DNA from: Aeoliella mucimassa
Lineage (GTDB): Bacteria > Planctomycetota > Planctomycetia > Pirellulales > Lacipirellulaceae
Assembly: GCF_007748035.1 (NCBI RefSeq)
Contig: NZ_CP036278.1
Span: forward strand, 4,216,001 to 4,280,000
DNA length: 64,000 nt
Direction: 5' to 3'
Both the position numbers and the translations under genes were made by a program. Shown here piece after piece: positions 35,730-44,545 of the stretch (within the stretch, counting starts at the first letter, position 1; every line of letters begins with the position of its first letter). A model generated the notes under the pieces. That model made no database searches and was not told where the DNA came from. It saw only the letters and a list, made by a program, of their open reading frames with translations.

Positions 35730-38700
35730 ATGAATCCCGCAAAGTTTGCCCTAGAGCAGCGCACCACGACGATCATCTTGAGCCTCATCACCATCGGCGT
35801 AGGCATGTATGCCTACACGCGACTGGGGCGGCTTGAGTTTCCCGACTTCGTCATCAAAGAAGTGGTGGTCACCACCCCCTACCCTGGTGCGTCGGCCGAA
35901 GAGGTAGAGCAGCAAGTGACCGACGTGCTGGAAGAGAACATCCAGTCGCTCGGCGAGCTGAAAGAGGTCCGCTCGACTTCGCAAGATGGTTTGTCGATCA
36001 TCCACGCGGAAATGAAAGACAAGTACCGCGGCGATGCCGACCTGCAGCAAATCTGGGACAAGCTGCGCCGCAAAGTGAACGACATCCAAGGCTCGCTTCC
36101 CCCAGGTGCAGGCCCTTCGATCGTAAACGACGACTTTAGCGACGTGTACGGGCTATTCTTTTCGCTCTCGGGCGAAGACTACTCGTACAAGGAGCTGAAG
36201 GAGTACGCCGAGGAACTCAAGAAGAACCTGGTGCTCTGCCAGGACGTGGCCAAAATCTCGTTCTGGGGTTTGCAACCCGAAGTGATCTATATCGAGATTC
36301 CTCAAGCTCGCATGGCCGAGTTGGGCATCTCGCCGCAGGCGATCTTGCAGCTCCTGCAATCGCAAGACGTCGTGCAGCCCTCAGGGCACGTGCGAATGGG
36401 CGAAGACTATATTCGCATCGAACCTACTGGCTCGTTCAACTCCGAGGAGCGCATCGGCGAGCTATTGATCGCCGCGCCGGGAGTCGGCGGATCGATTCGG
36501 TTGCGCGACATTGCGACGATCCGCCGCGACTACCTCGATCCCGCCCGGTCGCTGATGCGATTCAATGGCAAGCCGGCCATCGGCCTGGGGGTTTCAACCG
36601 TCGCAGGTGGCAACGCGGTGACGATGGGCGACGCGGTAAAGGCCCGGCTGGCGGAACTCGAACCGATGCGCCCGCCTGGGCTCGAGGTCGAAACGATCTA
36701 CGACCAGGGAGCCACGGTAAACGTGGCCATCAATGGGTTCATGATCAACCTGATCGAGTCGGTGCTGATTGTGATTGTGCTATTGCTGATTTTTATGGGC
36801 TGGCGGAGCGGCCTGTTGATCGGTTTCGTGCTGGTAATGACTATTTTGGGCGACTTCATCTATATGTGGCTCGCTGAGATTACTCTGCAGAAGATTTCGC
36901 TCGGTGCCCTTATTCTCGCGCTCGGCATGCTCGTGGACAATGCGATTGTGGTAGTCGAAGGGGTACTCATCAAACTCCAACGCGGCATCGATCACAAGAC
37001 GGCCGCCATCGACACGGTCGCCCAAACGCAAATGCCGCTGCTGGGAGCCACGTTCATTGCGTCGCTCGCCTTTGCGGCGATTGGCCTGGCGCCTGGCAAC
37101 GTCGGCGAGTTTTGTAGTTCGCTGTTCTGGGTGCTCGGCAGTTCGCTGATGATTAGCTGGCTCACCGCGGTTACCGTGACTCCCCTGCTTTGCGTCTGGA
37201 TGCTGAAAGCTCCTGCTGCTGACCAGGCCGATAAAGATCCCTACGATAGCACCTTCTTTCATATCTATCGCTCGCTGCTCGACCGCATCATTCGACTATG
37301 GCCCGTCTCCCTGGCAGCCGTGGCTGCAGCGGTGGTCGCCGCTGGCATCGGCTTCGCCTATGTGCCGAACTTCTTCTTCCCCGAATCGAGTCAGCCGCTC
37401 TTCACGGTGGACCTCTATCGCCCGGAAGGAACGCACATCGAGGAAACGTCGGCCACGATGCGGAGCATCGAAGAGCACCTGAATAGCGAAGAGCACGTGA
37501 AACGGGTGACCACGTTTATTGGTCAAGGTGCGCTACGTTTCATCCTGACCTATAGCCCGAAGGATCCGAACTCCAGCTACGGAAGTTTGGTGGTGTACAC
37601 GGATGACCTGGAATCGATGCCCGACGTGATGGAGCGACTAAAGACCTATCTCGCCCGCGCATTCCCCGATTCCGAATACGTGGTGCAGCGTTGGAAAGAT
37701 GGTCCTCCTTACGACTATGCCATCGAAGCTCGCTTCCGTGGACCCGATCCGATTGTGCTGCGTGATCTTGCCGATCAGGCAATGGTAAAGATGCGAGAAG
37801 CAAACTGCACGCCGACCCGACACAACTGGCGTAATCGCACCACGGTGCTGCGACCCGAGTTCTCGGAAGTAAAAGCCCGCAGCGTCGGGATTACTCGAAA
37901 CGATGTCGCCCAGGCGCTGCGAGCCAACTTCGGCGGGCAGACCGTGGGGGTGTATCGCGAAGAAAACGACTTGCTGCCGATCATGTTGCGATCGCCGGCC
38001 GAGGAGCACACAAACTACCAAAAAGCTCGCGAGGTTTACGTCTGGAGTGCCATTACCGGCCAACCAGTGTCGCTGAACAGCGTATTGGATTGGAACGAAG
38101 ATCGCCCAGGTTCGGAGGATGCGCTAATCCATCGTCGCCACCGCGAGCGCGAGATCACCGCACAGTGCAATCCCTCGAGCGGACTGGCCTCGGTCACCAT
38201 GCGGACCCTCCAGCCGGAGATCGAGAACATTAAGCTGCCTGCTGGTTACACGCTGGAGTGGGGCGGCGAGCTTGACGCTTCGGCCGACGGGCAGGAACCG
38301 CTCGCGAAGATGTTCCCCATCTGCCTGGCGGGAATGTTCGTGATCTTGATCTGCCTGTTCAATCAAGTTCGCGAGCCAATTGTGATCTTCCTTTGCTTGC
38401 CGCTGATCTCGATTGGTGTTACCGCAGGGCTGTTGATTACCGGACTGCCATTCGGCTTCATGTCGATCCTCGGCTACCTGGGTCTCTCCGGCATGTTGAT
38501 CAAGAACGCGATCGTGCTGATCGACGAGATCGAAGTCAACAAACATGCCGGGTTGCATCCCTACCAGGCGGTGCTCGACGCAGGCGTCAGTCGTCTGCGC
38601 CCAGTGGCCATGGCTTCCGGCACCACGGTGCTCGGCATGGCTCCGTTGGTGTGGGACCCGTTCTACAAAGGCATGGCCGCTACGGTGGCTTCGGGCCTGA

Positions 38701-38843
38701 TTGGTTCGACCATTTTGATCTTGCTGGTGCTGCCGCTGTTCTATGTGCTGGCCTTCTGGATCAAACGCGAAGAGTCCCCAGCCGCCAAGCCTGCAACCAC
38801 CCCTGCACCAGTCGCTACGGAACCTGAAGAGACTGAAGAGTGA
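35730..38843 (+). CDS. RND-family efflux pump (AcrB/MdtC-type permease)
   Basis: This 1037-residue inner-membrane pump has 12 predicted helices in the RND arrangement, two large periplasmic loops and the characteristic N terminus (ALEQRTTTIILSLITIGVGM, VVVTTPYPGASAEEVEQQVT). The TM4-like segment LGALILALGMLVDNAIVVVE carries the proton-relay aspartate, and the repeat in TM10 reads GFMSILGYLGLSGMLIKNAI. The C terminus is Pro/Ala-rich. It would export drugs, solvents or lipids together with the adaptor and outer-membrane factor; substrate class cannot be fixed by eye. Confidence 0.96.
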   Translation: MNPAKFALEQRTTTIILSLITIGVGMYAYTRLGRLEFPDFVIKEVVVTTPYPGASAEEVEQQVTDVLEENIQSLGELKEVRSTSQDGLSIIHAEMKDKYRGDADLQQIWDKLRRKVNDIQGSLPPGAGPSIVNDDFSDVYGLFFSLSGEDYSYKELKEYAEELKKNLVLCQDVAKISFWGLQPEVIYIEIPQARMAELGISPQAILQLLQSQDVVQPSGHVRMGEDYIRIEPTGSFNSEERIGELLIAAPGVGGSIRLRDIATIRRDYLDPARSLMRFNGKPAIGLGVSTVAGGNAVTMGDAVKARLAELEPMRPPGLEVETIYDQGATVNVAINGFMINLIESVLIVIVLLLIFMGWRSGLLIGFVLVMTILGDFIYMWLAEITLQKISLGALILALGMLVDNAIVVVEGVLIKLQRGIDHKTAAIDTVAQTQMPLLGATFIASLAFAAIGLAPGNVGEFCSSLFWVLGSSLMISWLTAVTVTPLLCVWMLKAPAADQADKDPYDSTFFHIYRSLLDRIIRLWPVSLAAVAAAVVAAGIGFAYVPNFFFPESSQPLFTVDLYRPEGTHIEETSATMRSIEEHLNSEEHVKRVTTFIGQGALRFILTYSPKDPNSSYGSLVVYTDDLESMPDVMERLKTYLARAFPDSEYVVQRWKDGPPYDYAIEARFRGPDPIVLRDLADQAMVKMREANCTPTRHNWRNRTTVLRPEFSEVKARSVGITRNDVAQALRANFGGQTVGVYREENDLLPIMLRSPAEEHTNYQKAREVYVWSAITGQPVSLNSVLDWNEDRPGSEDALIHRRHREREITAQCNPSSGLASVTMRTLQPEIENIKLPAGYTLEWGGELDASADGQEPLAKMFPICLAGMFVILICLFNQVREPIVIFLCLPLISIGVTAGLLITGLPFGFMSILGYLGLSGMLIKNAIVLIDEIEVNKHAGLHPYQAVLDAGVSRLRPVAMASGTTVLGMAPLVWDPFYKGMAATVASGLIGSTILILLVLPLFYVLAFWIKREESPAAKPATTPAPVATEPEETEE

Positions 38844-38849
38844 TCGCAG

Positions 38850-39275
38850 CTACTTGCTGGCTTCGATCTTAGCGATCCACTCGGCGAAGCAGTCGAGTGT
38901 TTCGCTACTCACATGATGCTCGATCCCTTCGGCATCGACACGTGCAGCCTGCTCGCTGACCCCAATGGCGAGCAGAAAGCCGAGCACCAGTTCGTGGCGT
39001 TCCTGCGACTCGCGCGCCAGCTTCCGCCCGCGAGCGGTGAGTGAAATCGGACCGTACGGCTGCGAATCAACGAGTCCTTCGTCCTTCAAGCGGGCGACGG
39101 TCTTGGTCACCGTGACATGACTCACCGCAAATAACCGCGCGAGATCCGCCCCACGACACTCGCCTCGATCACTTTCGATCTGAGCAATCGCTTCCACGTA
39201 GTCCTCCGCCGTTTCGGTCGCATGGTCATGGCGTGTGCGTCGGTACTCGTTCGATTTGTTTCGCTTCGAAGCCAT
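38850..39275 (-). CDS. mntR: Manganese-responsive DtxR-family repressor (MntR type)
   Basis: This 141-residue regulator has a winged helix (ETAEDYVEAIAQI, then LFAVSHVTVTKTVARLKDEG) and a short dimerisation/metal domain containing ERHELVLGFLL and DAEGIEHHVSSE, where the His, two Glu and His of the MntR binuclear Mn site are present. The SH3-like third domain of DtxR/IdeR is absent, which favours MntR. It is divergent from the DUF1559 gene at 39428, in front of which lie two DtxR-type palindromes. A Mn transporter is not seen in the window. Confidence 0.88.
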   Translation of the reverse strand: MASKRNKSNEYRRTRHDHATETAEDYVEAIAQIESDRGECRGADLARLFAVSHVTVTKTVARLKDEGLVDSQPYGPISLTARGRKLARESQERHELVLGFLLAIGVSEQAARVDAEGIEHHVSSETLDCFAEWIAKIEASK

Positions 39276-39353
39276 CGTCGCTGAACACTCTGTTGGAAGG
39301 CACTTTCTCCGCGGGCCTAAAACACTCCTTGGGAGAAAACTTCGGATACTTGC

Positions 39354-39413
39354 TTGACTACAAGTTTAACCACGGCTAACATTCGTGCAATTCAACATTT
39401 AGCCACAGCTAAA
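39354..39413 (+). promoter_or_regulatory. Promoter with two MntR/DtxR-like boxes
   Basis: TTGACT (39354-39359) and TAACAT (39377-39382) with a 17-base spacer make a promoter pointing at the DUF1559 gene. Box 1, TTTAACCACGGCTAAC (39365-39380), overlaps the -10; box 2, TTTAGCCACAGCTAAA (39398-39413), is a perfect 6-4-6 palindrome near or just after the start site. Their centres are 33 bases apart, about three helical turns. The pattern matches the TTTAGC-GCTAAA style of DtxR/MntR operators. Confidence 0.75.
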
Positions 39414-39427
39414 CCTAGAGGTCCCCC

Positions 39428-40507
39428 GTGTCACAGCCAAACACGATTCGACTCGGCAATTGCCGAGGATTTACGCTGGTTGAGCTGTTGGTGGTGATCG
39501 CCATTGTGGGGCTGCTCATCTCGCTGCTATTGCCAGCCGTGCAAAACTCGCGCGAAGCGGTGCGACGCAATGCTTGCATGAACAACCTGAAGCAACTCGC
39601 CCTGGCGCTGCACCACTACGAGTCGGCGCAGCGGTGCTTGCCATCGGGTTACCAGTCGAACTCGCTCGCCTCCCCTCCTCCGGCGACACGCGATCCCAAC
39701 ACCTGGGACGCCCCGCCAGGTTGGGGTTGGACCGCGCTGCTGCTCGAACACCTCGAGCAAGGCAGCCTGGCCGAACGCATCGACTTCAACAAACCAGTCT
39801 GGGAGCTCAAGCACGCTTCGCTGGTCGATACGCGGATCGCGTTGCTGCAATGCCCGAGTTCCACCGGGCCGCGCGAAGCGTTTGACCTGGTCGATCAGGC
39901 GGGGGCACCGCTCACCATCGCCGGACACACACCGCGACTTGGCCGGAGCGACTACGTGGCCAGCCATGGGCAGGAATCGTGCTGGGGCGAGTGTGGTTCG
40001 CAAGCGACGGGGCTCGTGTTTACCGACATCTACAAGGGGCTCACCAGGACGATCACCATCGATGGCAATGCCTCGCGCGTGGCCGATGGCCCTTTCTACC
40101 GCAATTCGAAAGTCGCTCTACGGGAAGTGACCGATGGCTTGTCGCACACGATCTTCCTCGGCGAGCACTCGTCGGCCTTGAGCGATAAATCGTGGGCGGG
40201 GGTCGTACCGGGCGCGGTGGTTCATCCGAGATTCACCTCGCCGGAGAATGGCCCCGACGCCGCGGCAACGCTGGTGCTGGTGCATGCCGGCCCGTCAGGT
40301 GGCGAGTTGGACATCACAGGGCAACCGATTATCCACCCTATTAACTTTCCGACTTTGCACGTGGGGCAAATGTACGCCGAACACAGTTACGGTGGCAACA
40401 TTGCCATGGGAGATGGATCGGTAACGTTTACGACGGAAGATGTCGACCCAATCGTTTGGGCGGAGTACTCCAGCATCAACGAACACGAAATCCCCGGGAA
40501 CCTCTAA
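39428..40507 (+). CDS. DUF1559 pseudopilin-like protein under putative metal control
   Basis: This 359-residue DUF1559 protein has the full layout: short leader with GFTLVELLVVIAIVGLLISL helix, SREAVRRNACMNNLKQLALA, the DGLSHTIFLGEHS motif and the terminal HSYGGNIAMGDGSVTFTTED (H-x9-DG type). Start is GTG 39428, preceded by AGAGG at about -8. It is followed by a small lipoprotein gene sharing one base with its stop (TAATG), a pairing seen in other planctomycetes. Two DtxR/MntR-like boxes sit in its promoter, an unexpected link to metal status. Confidence 0.92.
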   Translation: MSQPNTIRLGNCRGFTLVELLVVIAIVGLLISLLLPAVQNSREAVRRNACMNNLKQLALALHHYESAQRCLPSGYQSNSLASPPPATRDPNTWDAPPGWGWTALLLEHLEQGSLAERIDFNKPVWELKHASLVDTRIALLQCPSSTGPREAFDLVDQAGAPLTIAGHTPRLGRSDYVASHGQESCWGECGSQATGLVFTDIYKGLTRTITIDGNASRVADGPFYRNSKVALREVTDGLSHTIFLGEHSSALSDKSWAGVVPGAVVHPRFTSPENGPDAAATLVLVHAGPSGGELDITGQPIIHPINFPTLHVGQMYAEHSYGGNIAMGDGSVTFTTEDVDPIVWAEYSSINEHEIPGNL

Positions 40508-40815
40508 TGCACCGCTCATCATACGTACTCCGTGCACTACTTATTGCCCTATCCATGATCACTGGCTGTGGGCATCCTGAGATCAGCCCCGTTGCTTACG
40601 ACTACTCGATAGCCCTCTACTCGATTACCAATCGGGAGCTAGACCAGCAGCTGACCGAAGTAGAAGCTCGGATTCGCGAAGCGGCCGCGCAGGGAGATCT
40701 CACTTCGACCGATGCCGATGCCTTGAATGGGGTGATCGCAAAGGCCAAAACAGGCGACTGGAAAGCTGCCAACGTGGAGTGTCGCGCGCTGATGGAAGCC
40801 CAGATCAAACGATAA
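40507..40815 (+). CDS. Small lipoprotein following DUF1559
   Basis: The 102-residue product has a signal sequence with lipobox (YVLRALLIALSMITGC) and a helical, charged mature part (NRELDQQLTEVEARIREAAA) with no known domain. Its ATG overlaps the DUF1559 stop codon in TAATG, so the two are translationally coupled and presumably share the metal-box promoter. It ends two bases before the convergent membrane protein gene. Its function is unknown; an envelope partner of the DUF1559 product is a reasonable guess. Confidence 0.75.
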   Translation: MHRSSYVLRALLIALSMITGCGHPEISPVAYDYSIALYSITNRELDQQLTEVEARIREAAAQGDLTSTDADALNGVIAKAKTGDWKAANVECRALMEAQIKR

Positions 40816-40817
40816 CG

Positions 40818-42347
40818 CTACTTCAGCCAGCCGTAGTGTTCCATGGCGTTGTAGATCCAAGGCTGCTCCCAAGGATTCCAGTTGGGGTAGCTTACCGAAA
40901 TCATTGACAGCGCCAGCAATACCAAAGCGACGCCCCGCGCCCAGCGATTGCGACTCATCTTGTCGACCACTGGCAACAGCACCACCAGCCACAGCGGTGC
41001 AAGCCAAAACATCCAGCGAAAACCGGAGGTCATTCCCCCGTAGTTTCGATCCATCAGCGGCCGCATGAGAATAAAGAACACAAAGCAAGTGATGGTCATG
41101 GCCAACGCGGCGAGGGCGAGTTCGCGTTCGAGCCTGATACCGCGGACAAGCCAGATGCCGATGCCACCGAGCGTTAGAATCCAGATGGGAGTCAGCGAAT
41201 AGACCCCGTGGTGGCCCACGAGTACATGGATCGCGTAGGTGCCGACATTCTCTTCGCCGACGTCGATGCCTTGTCGGTCGTGCCAGTAGCTCTCGATCGT
41301 GCGGCCGTTCTTCTCGTAGGTATACATGTACCAGTTGTCCGACGGATCGGTTTCGCTGCGGTGCATGTAGGGGGGCCGCAAGCTATTGTGGGCGATGTAG
41401 TTGGTGGTAAAGAAGGCTGCTGCGACCACGGCCACGCCGGGCACGCCCCAGATCAGAGTCTTCTTCCAGTCGCGCACGAGCAACAGTAAGCCGAAGAGCG
41501 CAAGGAGCGCGGTCGCCGGAAGTTCGTTAGCGGCCATAAACGCCGAGGCCAACCCGCACATCAGAAAGTGCCAACCACGTGGAGTCTCGGAACGGGCGAT
41601 CTGCACGTAGAAGAACACCGCTACTGCAGCCGCGGTTGCCCCGACGATGTGATTATTCAGCGTTGCGGCAAACGTGGTTAGCAGCGTAGCGAACGAAGCA
41701 GCAGCAACCACGAAGATGCGTCCCCAATCGCTAGTGCCAAGCTGCTCGGCGAGCACCGCAATTACCAGGAACATCAACACCATTGCCGGCACGTTGGTCA
41801 ATAGCAGCATCAACCGCCCGACTTCGTAAGGGTTCGTTCCCAAGTCCCAGCCGGTGATCTGCTTGATGAGCCAGTACTTGGGTGCCAGCATCGTGGCCAT
41901 CAACGGCGGCTTGCTCGAATAAAAATGCTGCTCTCCGTCGCGGCCAACGTGACTGACCATGTCGATCGAGTCCCACCTTGGCTCACGAAAGAAGTTATCG
42001 ACTTCGTAGGTTCCTTCTTCCACCAGCGAGCGGATGGTCAACCATCGGCTGCGATCATTGGCACTCAAGAACGGGCGTTCGAGCCCGATTTTCTGCACCA
42101 GCTCTTCCCGCTTGCGTTCGACTCGATCTTCCAGGGTCGCTTCGTCAACTCCTTCGGCTTCCTGCGCTGCGCGAAACTCTTGGAGTCGTTCGTTGATGCG
42201 TGATTGGCTTAACTTGGCGACGTTGTCGGAATTCACCGCCAAGATGCGCCCGGCCATGTGCCCCACGGCAATCGTGATGAGAATCGCATAGACCATGCGA
42301 CGCAGCGTGACCGACGAATCGGAAGTAGTTTCAGGAGAATCAGACAT
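40818..42347 (-). CDS. Polytopic membrane protein, GT-C-like glycosyltransferase
   Basis: This 509-residue protein has one N-terminal helix, a periplasmic coiled-coil-like region (SRINERLQEFRAAQEAEGVD ... ERKREELVQKIG), a segment with REPRWDSIDMV and YSSKPPLMATMLAPKYWLI, then ~10 further membrane segments. The SSKPPL motif recalls the DKPPL of ArnT/PMT enzymes and suggests a lipid-sugar-dependent glycosyltransferase, but the catalytic acid pair is not certain. It is the third gene after a flippase-like protein and a GT2 enzyme, consistent with cell-surface glycosylation. Confidence 0.65.
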   Translation of the reverse strand: MSDSPETTSDSSVTLRRMVYAILITIAVGHMAGRILAVNSDNVAKLSQSRINERLQEFRAAQEAEGVDEATLEDRVERKREELVQKIGLERPFLSANDRSRWLTIRSLVEEGTYEVDNFFREPRWDSIDMVSHVGRDGEQHFYSSKPPLMATMLAPKYWLIKQITGWDLGTNPYEVGRLMLLLTNVPAMVLMFLVIAVLAEQLGTSDWGRIFVVAAASFATLLTTFAATLNNHIVGATAAAVAVFFYVQIARSETPRGWHFLMCGLASAFMAANELPATALLALFGLLLLVRDWKKTLIWGVPGVAVVAAAFFTTNYIAHNSLRPPYMHRSETDPSDNWYMYTYEKNGRTIESYWHDRQGIDVGEENVGTYAIHVLVGHHGVYSLTPIWILTLGGIGIWLVRGIRLERELALAALAMTITCFVFFILMRPLMDRNYGGMTSGFRWMFWLAPLWLVVLLPVVDKMSRNRWARGVALVLLALSMISVSYPNWNPWEQPWIYNAMEHYGWLK

Positions 42348-42423
42348 ACCAGAGAATCCATGAATCGAGATTCGTTCCGACGCTCCGCGCCGAAACTGCG
42401 TTGGGTGAAACTAGAAAGCCAAA

Positions 42424-43410
42424 CTAGTGCCGAACGGTCACCTCGTTCTCTCGCGGATCGGTGTACTCGGCCACGGAGAACATATCGGACTTGCGGATCA
42501 AGAAGCCGGTGACCATCTCACTCAGCAGGCCGACGGTCAGGAACTGACCACCAATCAAGAAGAAGGCCAGCGCGTAATACAGTGCGGGGCGTTCGTGCAG
42601 GTGCATCTCGGGCAAGCCGAGCAGTTCGATGCGGGTCAGGCACCACATCACCGCCAGGTACCCAAGTAGCCCAAATCCAACGAGGAACGACACCAGCCCA
42701 AAACCACCGAGCAGGTGCTGTGGGCGTTGGCCGAAACCGGTGATGAACTTCACGGTCAGCAAATCGAGAAAACCTTTGACGATTCGCTTGGCGCCGTACT
42801 TGGAATGGCCAAACTTTCGCGGGCGGTGATTCACAGGGACTTCGGCCACCTTGAAGCCACGGGCGTCGGCCAGCACCGGCACGAAGCGATGCAGCTCGCC
42901 ATACAGCCGAACCTCTCCGACCACTTCACGGCGATAAAGCTTGAATCCACAGTTGTGGTCGTGAAGCTTCACGCCGGTCAGCCAACCAACCATGCCGTTG
43001 AACACTTTTGAAGGCAATGTCTTGTGCCAAGGGTCCTTGCGGTCGATTTTCCAACCGCTAACCACGTCGTAGCCTTCCTGTAGTTTGGCCATCAACAGCG
43101 GCAGCTCGGCTGGATCGTCCTGCAAGTCGCCATCGATCGTCACCACGTAGGGATCTTCCACTTCGTCGAACCCAGCCGTGAGGGCGGCAGCTTTACCAAA
43201 GTTACGCCGGAATCGAACGCCGAGCACGTTGGGATCGCGTTTGCCGAGTTCGCAGATTTTCTTCCACGTGTCGTCAGTCGAACCGTCGTCGACCATCACC
43301 AAGCGCAAGCGATAGTCGTTCGCCTCGGCCGAAGCCTGCAACTGGCGATAGAGTTCTTCGACACTTTCCGACTCGTTGAGAATCGGTACTACAACAGTGA
43401 TGGGAGTCAT
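42424..43410 (-). CDS. GT2 polyprenyl-phosphate sugar transferase (DPM1/ArnC-like)
   Basis: This 328-residue enzyme has a GT-A domain (TVVVPILNESESVEELYRQL, VDDGSTDDTW, the VTIDGDLQDDP metal-binding DxD region, WKIDRKDPW, the HDHNCGFKLYRREV motif) and two C-terminal transmembrane helices (residues ~232-255 and ~268-295). It should load a sugar from a nucleotide donor onto undecaprenyl or a related phosphate at the cytoplasmic face. It lies 9 bases after the flippase-like gene, and a GT-C-like protein follows, giving a load-flip-transfer set. Confidence 0.92.
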   Translation of the reverse strand: MTPITVVVPILNESESVEELYRQLQASAEANDYRLRLVMVDDGSTDDTWKKICELGKRDPNVLGVRFRRNFGKAAALTAGFDEVEDPYVVTIDGDLQDDPAELPLLMAKLQEGYDVVSGWKIDRKDPWHKTLPSKVFNGMVGWLTGVKLHDHNCGFKLYRREVVGEVRLYGELHRFVPVLADARGFKVAEVPVNHRPRKFGHSKYGAKRIVKGFLDLLTVKFITGFGQRPQHLLGGFGLVSFLVGFGLLGYLAVMWCLTRIELLGLPEMHLHERPALYYALAFFLIGGQFLTVGLLSEMVTGFLIRKSDMFSVAEYTDPRENEVTVRH

Positions 43411-43419
43411 GACGTATCG

Positions 43420-44415
43420 CTAAGAGGGACCACGGGGAGTACGATACAGGCGGGTAGCCTCCAGTATAACACAAATGGCCCCTTCCGACGCGACCGAAAC
43501 CAGTCGCCAGAGCGCGACCACTACCAAGGCGACCCCTTCGGCAACCTCTGGGGCGAAAACCGACTTCAGCAGCTCGACTTGCAGCCCGTCGCGAACCATC
43601 AAACCACCGGGAATCAGCGACAAAAAGCCGGCGACCACCGGTAAAGCAACCGCTTCTATCCACAATGGCAACTCTTGCCAGGGCCAGCCGAGGGTCGGGT
43701 CGACCGCCCGGGCGGCGGACCACAAACTGACGCCAATGATCGACCAGGCAATCACCGAGCAAACAAGTCCCGCGCAAGTTAGACGCCAGTTAATTGCTTG
43801 CAACGAAACAGTGGATTCACTTTGGTCGCTGCTTCGCTGCTTCACGACCTTGGTAGCCAGCCAGCGAGCCACCGGGGGAGTAATCGGGATGCCAACCATT
43901 ACTGCCAGGCCGAGCGACAACCAAACGTAGAGCGTTGGCCCATGACCAGTGATGGCCAGCAGCAACGCGGCAAGCATGCCGCCGCCGGCCATGAAGGTTA
44001 GGGTTTCGAGAAACACGCTGATGGCCACTTGTCGCATATTGCAACCAGCTCGCACCAACGCGCCGGTACGCAACACCACGACCAGGGCTTTGCCTGGAAC
44101 GTACTTGCCAAGGTGACCTAGATAGTAGCCACGAAGTACATCGCTGGGCGTTGGTGTTTCGCCAAGCGTTCGCAGGGCAATCCACCAGTAGCACGCCATG
44201 GGAGCGAGTCCCACCAGGTACAACAGGGCCGACAACGCCACCCATTGCCATTGGATCTTTAGATCGGTCTGCGATAGCTGATGCCAGCCGTCGCGAACGG
44301 TGCCCCCCGCGAACCACACTACGAGCCCCACAACGCTTAGCGTAATTGCCCAACGCGCAAAACGTACCACCACTCGGGGCTTCGATTTCGGCGATAACGG
44401 CTGCGTCGGTTCCAT
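43420..44415 (-). CDS. Flippase-like integral membrane protein (LPG synthase TM family)
   Basis: This 331-residue protein has eight or so hydrophobic segments and the family motif GHLGKYVPGKALVVVLRTGA (~88-107) followed by FLETLTFMAGGGMLAALLLA. It belongs to the lysylphosphatidylglycerol synthase TM region/AglD-YbhN group, members of which are suspected lipid or lipid-sugar flippases. There is no C-terminal synthase domain, so it is the membrane part only. It is first in the three-gene minus-strand cluster with GT2 and GT-C-like enzymes. Confidence 0.85.
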   Translation of the reverse strand: MEPTQPLSPKSKPRVVVRFARWAITLSVVGLVVWFAGGTVRDGWHQLSQTDLKIQWQWVALSALLYLVGLAPMACYWWIALRTLGETPTPSDVLRGYYLGHLGKYVPGKALVVVLRTGALVRAGCNMRQVAISVFLETLTFMAGGGMLAALLLAITGHGPTLYVWLSLGLAVMVGIPITPPVARWLATKVVKQRSSDQSESTVSLQAINWRLTCAGLVCSVIAWSIIGVSLWSAARAVDPTLGWPWQELPLWIEAVALPVVAGFLSLIPGGLMVRDGLQVELLKSVFAPEVAEGVALVVVALWRLVSVASEGAICVILEATRLYRTPRGPS

Positions 44416-44545
44416 CAGGCTATCGTACCAGAACCCCCGCGATGAAGCACCGTGGGTTATTGCCCCTGAAAAGACTTGGAAGTAGCACCCTTCGCCGGTT
44501 CGGCCTATACTCGTGCGGTCCGTTCATCACAGGAGAAAGAGCAAC

